Assembly: GCF_013389595.1 (NCBI RefSeq)
Contig: NZ_CP058306.1
Span: 3,348,001 to 3,412,000 of the forward strand
Reading direction: 5' to 3'
DNA length: 64,000 nt
Source: Flavobacterium sp. I3-2
GTDB lineage: Bacteria; Bacteroidota; Bacteroidia; Flavobacteriales; Flavobacteriaceae
Shown here: one piece after another, positions 37,264 through 45,341 of the stretch
Layout of the letters: every line of letters starts with the position of its first letter
Position numbering within the stretch: position 1 is the stretch's first letter
Notes under the pieces: model-generated
The model's input: the letters and a program-made list of their open reading frames with translations, nothing else
Databases searched by the model: none
Told to the model about the DNA's origin: nothing
Program-made: the position numbers and the translations under genes

Positions 37264-39417
37264 ATGAAACAACTTGCAATTGATCTGGAACATTGTTTCG
37301 GTATTGGTAAATTTGAGTATGAATTCGATTTTTCCAAATTGAATTCTTATTTACTTTACGCCCCTAATGGAACGATGAAAACGTCATTCGCTAAGACTTT
37401 TGATTTAGTTTCTAAAAAGAATGTACCTAAAGATCTTGTATATGGTAAAAAATCAAAATATGATATAGTTGTAGATGGAAATACAATTAAACCTTCAAAA
37501 ATTTTAGTTATAAACGCGGAAGACATTACATTTGATGCAACAAATAAAATAACTTCATTTATTGCTAGTAAAGAACTTAAAGAACAGTATGATACAATTT
37601 ATACAGAGTTAAACACAGCCAAAGATGATTTACTAAAGCAACTAAAAAATATATCTAGAAGTACTGACTGTGAAGGAGAATATACTTCGACTTATAACAG
37701 TGGTAATTTCTTTGAGGTACTATCTAACAATATAAACGAATTAAAAGATGATTTTGAAAAAACACCATTTAAATACAATGAAGTTTTTGATAATAAAGGA
37801 AAAGTAAAAGAATTTATAACAAAGAACGAATCACTACTTGATGATTATATAACAAATTACAATAGCCTTATATCATCGTCGAAATTATTTAAAATTTCAA
37901 ATAATACTTTTGGTACACAACAAGTAAATGAAATCATTAAATCAATAGAAGATAATGCTTTCTTTGATGCAGGACATAAATTTATTTTAGAAGATGGTAC
38001 GGAAATTAAAAATTCTGAAGAATTAAAAAAATTAGTTCAAGAAGAAATTGAAAAGATTTTTGCTGACCAAAAACTTAAAGCATCCTTTGACAAAGTAGAT
38101 AAAGCTATTGGTGCAAATGCTGAACTTAGAACATTCAAAAAAGTTATTGAAGAAAATAATACTTTATTAATTGAATTAAAAGACTATAATGGGTATAAAA
38201 AGAAAGTATGGACAAATTTTCTTTCTGAGATAAAGAAAGAGGTTACAGATCTTTCAAAATTATATGAAGAAAAAAAAGTTACCCTAGAAGCAATTATTGC
38301 AAAAACTAATGAGGAAATTGAATTATGGAAAGAAATCACAAAGAAATTCAATGATAGATTTTATGTTCCATTTGAAGTTAATATAGCTAATAAACAAGAT
38401 GTTTTATTAAAGCAAGAAACAGCAAATTTAGAGTTTGTTTATAAAGATGCAAATGAACCTGATGTAAAACAAACCAAAGAAAACCTTTTAAAAATATTAA
38501 GTAAGGGAGAACAAAGAGCTTATTTTATATTACAATTTTTATTTGAAATTGAATCTAGAAAATTACATGATACTCCTACACTTTTAATTTTCGATGACAT
38601 TGCTGATTCATTTGATTACAAAAATAAATACGCAATAATTGAATATATTAAAGAATTACATGATTCTGATAAATTTAAATCTATCATCTTAACTCATAAC
38701 TTTGATTTTTATAGAACTATTGCCTCAAGATTAGATTTACATAAAAATTGTTACATCGTAACAAAAAATGAATCCAAAGAGATTACTTTAAAAACAAGTA
38801 ACTATACGAAAGTAATTTTTAAAGAACTTTTAGATCAAGTCCATACTGATCCTAAAGTATTTATTAGCTTAATTCCTTTTGTACGTAATATAATTGAATA
38901 TACAGATTCCAGCAAATGTAATGATTATTCAATGCTTACAAATTGTTTACATATTAAAGATGTAACAGATACAATCATCTTAAAAGATATAATTGAATTA
39001 TATAAAAGTAGACTATTAAAGTTACATGGTAAAGTTTTTGATTTTGATGAAGATTATAACCTATTAGCGTTCATATATGGTGTAGCAGATGACATTCTTA
39101 AAGAAACTAATATTGACGGAATCATTTTAGAGAACAAAATTGTTTTAGCAATTGCATGTAGGTTAAAAGCAGAACAATATATGTTAAATAAATTACCTGA
39201 ATTAGATATAAGTAAATTAGGTCATAACCAAACTAGAGAACTGTCCAATAAATACTTATCAGCTTTTCCAAAAAGCGTTAACAAAGTATATATTGATAAA
39301 ATTAATTTAATGACACCCGAAAATATTCATTTGAATTCATTTATGTATGAACCACTAATAGACATGTCCATTACTCATTTAACAAAACTTTACTTTGATG
39401 TAAAAAATATGAACTAG
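37264..39417 (+). CDS. RecF/SMC-like ATPase with atypical P-loop, defence candidate
   Basis: 717 residues from the ATG at 37264; the longer frame to 37222 begins with a TTG. The P-loop is unusual (YAPNGTMKTSF, about 31-41): it keeps NG and KTS but has Met where GxGK is usual. A long coiled region (about 115-400) is followed by an ABC signature (LSKGEQRAYF, about 412), Walker B LLIFDDIADSFD (about 441-452) and a His loop ILTHNFDF (about 477). The C-terminal 220 residues are helical with no nuclease motif recognised. This resembles the ATPase layout of PrrC/RloC-like defence proteins, without their nuclease signature. It follows the Septu-like pair by 62 bases and may be a separate system. Confidence 0.7.
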   Translation: MKQLAIDLEHCFGIGKFEYEFDFSKLNSYLLYAPNGTMKTSFAKTFDLVSKKNVPKDLVYGKKSKYDIVVDGNTIKPSKILVINAEDITFDATNKITSFIASKELKEQYDTIYTELNTAKDDLLKQLKNISRSTDCEGEYTSTYNSGNFFEVLSNNINELKDDFEKTPFKYNEVFDNKGKVKEFITKNESLLDDYITNYNSLISSSKLFKISNNTFGTQQVNEIIKSIEDNAFFDAGHKFILEDGTEIKNSEELKKLVQEEIEKIFADQKLKASFDKVDKAIGANAELRTFKKVIEENNTLLIELKDYNGYKKKVWTNFLSEIKKEVTDLSKLYEEKKVTLEAIIAKTNEEIELWKEITKKFNDRFYVPFEVNIANKQDVLLKQETANLEFVYKDANEPDVKQTKENLLKILSKGEQRAYFILQFLFEIESRKLHDTPTLLIFDDIADSFDYKNKYAIIEYIKELHDSDKFKSIILTHNFDFYRTIASRLDLHKNCYIVTKNESKEITLKTSNYTKVIFKELLDQVHTDPKVFISLIPFVRNIIEYTDSSKCNDYSMLTNCLHIKDVTDTIILKDIIELYKSRLLKLHGKVFDFDEDYNLLAFIYGVADDILKETNIDGIILENKIVLAIACRLKAEQYMLNKLPELDISKLGHNQTRELSNKYLSAFPKSVNKVYIDKINLMTPENIHLNSFMYEPLIDMSITHLTKLYFDVKNMN

Positions 39418-39514
39418 TGTAACATATTTTTTAATTTATTCTTTATATTCGCACTGCATTACAAAAATTCATGAAGATTTAAAATTATGGCTTAATAATT
39501 TAAATTCATATATC

Positions 39515-39646
39515 ATGAAAAAATGTTTTGTATGTGCTGGTAGGAAACCAGTATTTGTTAGAGCCTATACTAGAATGCGCTACGGCCGTTTAGAAAATGT
39601 AACTCAACATTGCAGGTCATATCCTGGTCAGTTATCATTATTCTAG
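39515..39646 (+). CDS. 43-residue cysteine-rich mini-protein
   Basis: A short ATG frame encodes MKKCFVCAGRK, a basic middle (VRAYTRMRYGRLENV) and QHCRSYPGQLSLF. CxxC plus a later H-C pair could bind one zinc ion. The product is basic. The stop codon overlaps the stem of a strong terminator, as expected for a real short transcript unit. It lies between the atypical ATPase and the DUF5677-like gene. No family recognised; it may be a remnant. Confidence 0.5.
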   Translation: MKKCFVCAGRKPVFVRAYTRMRYGRLENVTQHCRSYPGQLSLF

Positions 39647-39677
39647 AAGCTAAGTTTAATTACTTAGCTTCTTTTTT
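39645..39677 (+). terminator. Intrinsic terminator after the mini-protein
   Basis: A 10-base perfect stem AGAAGCTAAG/CTTAGCTTCT (39645-39654, 39663-39672) with an 8-base loop is followed by TTTTT. It separates the ATPase/mini-protein unit from the DUF5677-like gene. Confidence 0.85.
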
Positions 39678-39704
39678 AGAAATAACTCTTTCATACCACC
39701 AAAT

Positions 39705-40625
39705 ATGTCGAATGCTCTTATAAATAGAAGTAATGATCAAATACCAGATATATTATCAAACTATTCTGGCATGCTTGACAAATTGACTGATATGTCATCT
39801 AACCTTCTGTTATCACACTTAGAATCTAATTTATCGGGAGATGAAAAAATAGTTCCATGTCTTTTTTTTAGAAATATAATAGAATATGCTGATTCTATAT
39901 CCATTCTTCTTAAAAACTCTTCTATTGAACCTATTAAAGCATTAAATAGAATTTTACTTGAGAATGTTTTTCAACTCGATTATTTATTAATAAAAGATAC
40001 TGATAAAAGATCTTTCAACTTTTTAGTTTGGTCAATTAAAAATGATATTAAGAATTATAAAAAACTAAAATCAGACACTTTAGAAAATGAAACTTTCAAA
40101 AGTAAATTTACTAATGATAAGCTAATTAAAAGTTATTCAACTGTAGAAGGAATAAATGTGGATAAAGCACTTTCGAATTCAGCTGATATTTTAAAACAAC
40201 CCGGATATAAAGAATCTGCTATTGAATATGAAAGATACTATAAGAAAAACAAGGTATTCAATTGGTATTCGATAGATAGTGGATTAAGAAATATTAAAGA
40301 GTTAGCAGATTCTTTAAAGATGGAAATTCATTATGACATATTCTACAGAACACTATCTAACAACATTCATGGTATGGATGTGATAAAAGGTAAACTATTA
40401 AAAGGCGAAAATAACAACTTAGTATATATATCACAAATTAGAGAACCTATTAACGCTCAAAATGTACTACAAGAAACATTAAACTTTTTAATGACAGCTA
40501 CATTAATTTTTTTACATCAGCTTTTACCTCATAAAAAGAATGAATTCACAGAATGGTATATAAACAATTTTCAAGAATTTTATAGTAATCTTCAAAATAT
40601 GAGAGATTATAAAGTGTCAAAATAA
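39705..40625 (+). CDS. DUF5677-like protein with HEPN-type R-x6-H motif
   Basis: 306 residues, mostly helical, cytoplasmic. The start is the ATG 28 bases after the terminator. Segments FFRNIIEYADSI, LNRILLENVFQLDYLL and FYRTLSNNIHGMD match the DUF5677 layout. In the last one Arg and His are six residues apart (about 215-222), the spacing of the HEPN ribonuclease motif. HEPN proteins often cleave RNA as toxins in defence loci. The preceding terminator suggests that it has its own promoter. Whether it is a toxin, an orphan or a partner of the ATPase is unknown. Confidence 0.6.
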   Translation: MSNALINRSNDQIPDILSNYSGMLDKLTDMSSNLLLSHLESNLSGDEKIVPCLFFRNIIEYADSISILLKNSSIEPIKALNRILLENVFQLDYLLIKDTDKRSFNFLVWSIKNDIKNYKKLKSDTLENETFKSKFTNDKLIKSYSTVEGINVDKALSNSADILKQPGYKESAIEYERYYKKNKVFNWYSIDSGLRNIKELADSLKMEIHYDIFYRTLSNNIHGMDVIKGKLLKGENNNLVYISQIREPINAQNVLQETLNFLMTATLIFLHQLLPHKKNEFTEWYINNFQEFYSNLQNMRDYKVSK

Positions 40626-40777
40626 TAATTATATCTAAGAGCTCATTATGCTCATAAAAAGAGACCTAATCTACAAAGACAATAAAGACGAAACAGACCG
40701 TATTGACCGATACTATGAGTAAAGGCTTAAATTTATTTTTTAACTTATTAGAAATAAAGTAAAATAGATTACAAACT

Positions 40778-40812
40778 AAAAAGCTCTTAAATTAATTTTC
40801 AAGAGCTTTTTT
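40778..40812. terminator. Bidirectional intrinsic terminator
   Basis: The stem AAAAAGCTCTT/AAGAGCTTTTTT with a 12-base loop has T-runs on both strands. It lies just past the DUF6266 stop (minus) and about 150 bases past the DUF5677-like stop (plus). Between 40626 and 40777 there is only a 24-codon frame at 40648-40722, possibly a gene remnant. Confidence 0.8.
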
Positions 40813-40816
40813 ACAT

Positions 40817-41464
40817 TTAAGTAACTGTTACTGTACCCAGGTAAACAGAATTTGAAGTTTTGGTTTGCTCTTGGTTTATAAAAGCGATCCAAACGTGCAT
40901 TTGTATGCCTTGATACCTTGAGAGTAAAGTTAGTTCATAATTTTCTTGGCTGCGATCTATGTTTGTTGTAAAAAAAAGGGTATTGTTGTTTAATGCCTGA
41001 TCTTCTGCCAATAAAACCACTAAAGTATCGTTTTCTGCAGGGGTGCCTTGTGCATTGTTGTCCCACGAAATTTCAATGGTTAATGCAGACGAACTAGCTA
41101 GCCCAATTGGACTTGGAATAAGTCCGTTGCCTTTTGCAAACTGAATTTCTGCATAGTTGGGTGTTATGGTTAGCGTGTCCATATCGCAAACCAATGCTTT
41201 TAGCACACTGGCTGTGGCTTGGTTATAGCACGATTTCATACCTATTTTTGTACCAAAGTGCATTTTTGCAAATTCTTTATAGCTTTGTACAAAGAGGATG
41301 CTTTTTAAAAAACGATCTTTAATTAGGTTTTGTTTTGCTGTTGGTGGTTTTGTTGATTTTTGAGGTCGCATTCTTAAAATTTCTTGTCCGTTTACGTTGG
41401 CTACTACCACCCTGCCTATTCTACCGGTTGAACCTGAAATAATGCTGTCTGTGATTTTTCCCAT
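40817..41464 (-). CDS. DUF6266 family protein
   Basis: 215 residues. The N terminus GKITDSIISGSTGRIGRVVVANVNGQEILRMRP is the Bacteroidota DUF6266 start, continuing with PTAKQNLIKDRF and GMKSCYNQATASVLKAL. The C-terminal part is beta-rich (LTIEISWDNN, DTLVVLLAED, MHVWIAFINQEQ, SVYLGTVTV). No signal peptide. Function unknown; the family is usually encoded in variable regions. It ends on a shared bidirectional terminator, convergent with the defence island. Confidence 0.8.
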   Translation of the reverse strand: MGKITDSIISGSTGRIGRVVVANVNGQEILRMRPQKSTKPPTAKQNLIKDRFLKSILFVQSYKEFAKMHFGTKIGMKSCYNQATASVLKALVCDMDTLTITPNYAEIQFAKGNGLIPSPIGLASSSALTIEISWDNNAQGTPAENDTLVVLLAEDQALNNNTLFFTTNIDRSQENYELTLLSRYQGIQMHVWIAFINQEQTKTSNSVYLGTVTVT

Positions 41465-42130
41465 GATTTTAATTTTTAGTTGTTATTAATGTTACGAACT
41501 TAAAACATTAATGCATTGGATATTTTTTTGTGAACACTTACGTTTGAATTTGGTTATTTACGAACTGGTTTGACTAAATACGAACTGGTTTGGTTGATTT
41601 TAGACGTATTTATTCACTTTTAGTGTTTTGTATTGGTTGACTGTTGGTTGTGGTGGGTTAAACCACGATAAACATTGGTTTTTTGTTGGGTTTGTATTGG
41701 GTTTGTGGTGGGTTTGTGTTGGGTTTGTGTTGGGTGGGGCTTATTATGTACAATTCACAGGGTCGGGTCAGCATCGCATCTAGTTTTCAAGAGTTTATTT
41801 TAGATTTATAATTCTATTTGTCCTTTTGGATTACCCCCAAAAGAACGAAAAGGGGTTTTCGACGCAGTATTTTAACGATCTACTACGGCTTATTTCTAAA
41901 AGTAACCAGACTTGCTTCGCTTCGGACAGAGGTTACTTTTTTACGAAATTGCACCTTGTAGATTCTCGTCAAAATTCTGTATGTCGGGTTTACGATTCTG
42001 CTGAGTATTGATTTTATTCTTTCAATGAACGTATTTTGTTTGTACTAAATATTCTATTCTGTCATACTGTACTTGGTTTACTAGGTACAATTCAAAAGGT
42101 CGGGTCAGCATCGTATATAGTTTTTCAAAT
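41465..42130. repeat. GTTGGGTTTGT low-complexity tract and forward repeat modules
   Basis: At about 41636-41737 the DNA is a GTTGGGTTTGTG-like run, very G+T rich. From 41742 a unit ending CAGCATCGCATC leads into a long-module copy (about 41827-42010; ACCCCC hairpin, CGACGCAGTATTTTAACG, GCTTCGCTTCGGACAGAGG, TAGATTCTCGTC). A GTCATACTGTACTTGG...CAGCATCGTATA unit (42061-42118) follows. No gene seen. Confidence 0.7.
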
Positions 42131-43257
42131 GTTTATTTTAGATTTATAATTCACTCTTTCTTTTACCTCCTCTTTGTTATTTTTAAATTAGGGAGTCGGT
42201 GAACCTTAGGTTTGGATTACCCCCAAAAGAACGAAAAGGGGTTTTCGACGCAGTCTAAATACGGTCTAAATGGTTTTGAACGCTAAATCAAAAAGGTCTT
42301 GCTTTTTCAAAGCTTCAAATACAAGCCTTAATGACTTGGCTATTTACACTGAGCGTGTAAGGCGCAGTATTCATGAGAAACTTAAAAAAATGTTAGCACT
42401 CGAATATTCAGCCAAATGATTCTTTACGCAAAAAGCTTCATTTTCTTAACGTATTTCTTTTTGATGTCGGGTTTTCGATTCTACTGAATATTTAATTTCA
42501 TTTTCAAATCTTTAAATTTTGAAATTCGATTCCCGATTCTCTTTTTCCCTATTCCCTATTCTAATGAACGAGTTTTGTTTGTCCTAAATATTCTATTATG
42601 TCATGTTGAACTGGTTGCTGAGCTTCGTCGAAGTACAGCATCGTATATAGTTTTCAAGAGTTTATTTTAGATTTATAATTCACTCTTTCTTTTACCTTCT
42701 CTTTGTTATTTTTAAATTAAAGTGTCGGTGAACCTTCGGTTTGGATTACCCCCAAAAGAAACAAAAGGGGTTTTCGACGCAGTATTTTAACGATCTACTA
42801 CGGCTTATTTCTAAAAGTAACCAAATACAAGCCTTAATGACTTAGCTTTTTAAAATACACGTGTAAGGCGTAGTATTCATGAGAAACTTGAAAAAATATT
42901 AACACTCGAATAAACTTGCTTCGCTTCGGACAGAGGTTACTTTTTTACGAAATTGCACCTTGTAGATTCTCGTCAAAATTCTGTATGTCGGGTTTACGAT
43001 TCTACTTAATATTTTATTGTGTTTTCAATGAACGTTTTTGGCCTGTACTTCATATTCTATTATGTCATATTGAACTGGTTGCTGAGCTTCGTCGAAGTAC
43101 AGCATCGTATATAGTTTTCAAGTGTTTGTTATGGTTTTAATAGTACGTACTCGTTTTGGTATTTTATTCTGTTCATTTTGCCTTGATGCAAAACGAACCA
43201 AAAGATCAAGACTGCAAAAAGAAATTCTAAAAATGCGCGCATTTTGCTAAATCATTT
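42131..43257 (+). repeat. 1,127-bp direct repeat, left copy, flanking the RHS operon
   Basis: It matches 54153-55279 at a constant offset of 12,022 bases, with no insertions or deletions seen and only a handful of mismatches (for example AAAGTG here against AGGGAG there, near 42719-42724). Internally it holds a short-stem module (about 42200-42490), a long module (about 42722-43010), two GTCAT...GAACTGG...CAGCATCGTATA units and a CTTGAT/ATCAAG hairpin (43182-43209). It contains no convincing gene; a 74-codon frame occurs in both copies but is part of the module. Confidence 0.92.
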
Positions 43258-43600
43258 TCAAATACAAGCCTTAATGACTTTACTATTTAAGCTGTGCGAC
43301 TAAGGCGCAGTATTCATGAGAAACTTAAAAAATTGTTAGCGCTCGAATAATCAGCTTTTGATTTTACACTTTTCTCAACTTTATGATCAGTTTATGATAA
43401 GAAGAAATTATACTAAAACTTTTTCAGGAATATAAAACAAGACCCGAGAGCTTGCTTGAACTAGCGAAGCTATTTTGACTAAAATTACAGCTCTTACATC
43501 TATTCAATGTCTTAATAAATTTGTCTTTTATAGAAATATAAACAATTTAAAAATTAATCGCGTTGGATAATACACTACAAATAAGAACCTATATCAGAAT
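43258..43600. repeat. Truncated repeat module, then AT-rich DNA
   Basis: The module tail (AAGCCTTAATGACTT, GCAGTATTCATGAGAAAC, GCTCGAATAATCAGC) runs to about 43354. It is followed by AT-rich sequence without genes. Confidence 0.6.
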
Positions 43601-43710
43601 ACACTGCCCCCAAAAAAGTTATACACTATTTGGGGGTATTTTTATGAAAAGAAAATTAAATCCTCAATGTGTTTTTCAAAACATAATTTCAGCTACTAAA
43701 ACATTTTAAA
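43601..43710 (+). mobile_element. Possible IS3-type left-end remnant
   Basis: ACTGCCCCCAAAAAAGTTAT, then TTTGGGGG, TATTTTT and an ATGAAAAG start, resembles the left end of IS3-family elements, in which an inverted CCCCCAAA/TTTGGGGG pair blocks read-in. The following frame stops after 21 codons and is not transposase-like, so at most an end is left. A plain terminator-like hairpin (43607-43643) is the alternative. Confidence 0.4.
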
Positions 43711-43788
43711 AATCATGGTTTACCACTACTCTACATCAAATATTATAAAGTATTTTCGCCATTTTATTTTTAAAAAATCAAACCTATT

Positions 43789-45333
43789 ATGAAACAAAAA
43801 CTACTCTTTATACTCTTTGGAGTATTAAGTTTTTACAGCTATTCGCAAAAAATTTTATGGGAAAAGACAATGGGAGGTAAATATTCCGAGTATCTTTTCG
43901 ACATGACACCAACTCCAGACAACGGTTTTATCTTAGCTGGAAGTTCACTCTCAAACAAATCAGGTAACAAGACCAAAGACGGTAATGGGAATCTGGATTA
44001 TTTCATTTGGAAAATGGATAAAGATGGCGAAGAAGAATGGCAACTTTCCTTCGGAGGGTCCAATGCTGATATTCTAAAAAACATCATTTCAACAAGTGAT
44101 GGTGGATACATGTTAGGCGGTTATTCAAACTCTGACAAATCAGGAGATAAAACCGATACGTTACGAGGTAAAAATGATATTTGGCTTGTTAAACTTAATG
44201 CAAAAGGTGGTATTGATTGGCAAAAAACCATTGGTGGTAATGGAGATGATAAGCTTGTTCAAATTAAACAAATCAAAGGTGGTGGATATTTAGTTGTTGC
44301 GAATTCTAATTCTACTATCTCAGGTGAAAAGCAAGACAAAAATTTAGGTGGTCTGGACTATTGGGTACTAAAGCTTGATAAAACAGGTAACATCATTTGG
44401 CAAAAAACGTTTGGCGGAATTTATAATGATGAAGTAAAATCTGTACTGTTAACAAAGAATGATGAAATTATTATTGGCGGAAGTTCCAATTCTCCCATCA
44501 GTGAATTCAAATATTTTGACACCAATGGAGGTTTTGACTTTTGGATTTTAAAATTAGATGCCGAAGGTAATTTAAAAAATCAAAAAGTATTTGGTGGTGA
44601 ATCAGATGATTTTTTGACTGATATAATTGAAACAGAAAAGGGTTTTATCATTGCTGGCACCAGTTCATCTAATGGAGGTGGAAACAAATCGGTCAATTCT
44701 GAAAAGTTCAATGATTTTTGGGTTATTAAAACTGATTTTAATTTCGAAAATGACGAACAATTTACATATGATTTTAAAGGTGATGACTATTTAACTAGTA
44801 TAATTTACGATTCTAACTCCGATGAGATTTTATTAGGTGGTTATCAAATGGATGAGAAGACTTTTAAGAAAAGTTACATTTCGTTAATTGCTAACGCTAA
44901 AGGTGAAGAAATTTGGAATAAAAAACTCTCTACTGATGGAAGCGATTTGCTAAGAAAAGTTACTCAAACTAGAGACGGAGGTTTTGTATTTGCAGGTAAT
45001 TCTAACGGAAAAATATCAGCTGACAAAAAAAGTTCACAAGGACGTGATGATTACTGGATAGTGAAATTAAAATCTAAAGAGAAAGAAAAGGAAACAGAAA
45101 TCAAATTAGAAGCCTTTCCTAATCCAACCGAACAATACGCAAACATTGTTATCAATCATGAATACACTGAAGGAACACTAAGTATTGTCGATTTAGCAGG
45201 ACGTATTCTTCATACGGAAACTATTTCTTATGATATGGTACCTATCGATTTAGGAAACTATCCTGTAGGAATTTATGTAATTCATGTTAAAACAGACGTT
45301 TTTAACGGTTCCGTTAAAGTAATCAAAAAATAA
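43789..45333 (+). CDS. T9SS-secreted repeat protein, first gene of the RHS operon
   Basis: 514 residues. The signal peptide ends FYSYSQ (residue 20). About six repeats of roughly 65 residues carry GG..DYWVLKLD..GNI.W.KTFGG.. motifs (for example ILWEKTMGGKYSEY, LDYWVLKLDKTGNIIWQKTFGG, FDFWILKLDAEGN). This is a propeller-like fold. A type A sorting domain starts near residue 444 (LEAFPNPTEQ) and ends VKVIKK. It precedes the first RHS-family gene by eight bases. Repeats of this kind often accompany RHS genes in Bacteroidota. The role may be attachment or presentation; this is inferred. Confidence 0.8.
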   Translation: MKQKLLFILFGVLSFYSYSQKILWEKTMGGKYSEYLFDMTPTPDNGFILAGSSLSNKSGNKTKDGNGNLDYFIWKMDKDGEEEWQLSFGGSNADILKNIISTSDGGYMLGGYSNSDKSGDKTDTLRGKNDIWLVKLNAKGGIDWQKTIGGNGDDKLVQIKQIKGGGYLVVANSNSTISGEKQDKNLGGLDYWVLKLDKTGNIIWQKTFGGIYNDEVKSVLLTKNDEIIIGGSSNSPISEFKYFDTNGGFDFWILKLDAEGNLKNQKVFGGESDDFLTDIIETEKGFIIAGTSSSNGGGNKSVNSEKFNDFWVIKTDFNFENDEQFTYDFKGDDYLTSIIYDSNSDEILLGGYQMDEKTFKKSYISLIANAKGEEIWNKKLSTDGSDLLRKVTQTRDGGFVFAGNSNGKISADKKSSQGRDDYWIVKLKSKEKEKETEIKLEAFPNPTEQYANIVINHEYTEGTLSIVDLAGRILHTETISYDMVPIDLGNYPVGIYVIHVKTDVFNGSVKVIKK

Positions 45334-45341
45334 AATAATTT

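Noticed and set aside
40648..40722. 24-codon frame (MLIKRDLIYKDNKDET and on)
   Set aside because: Too short and without context; possibly the tail of a lost gene, so only mentioned in the terminator entry.
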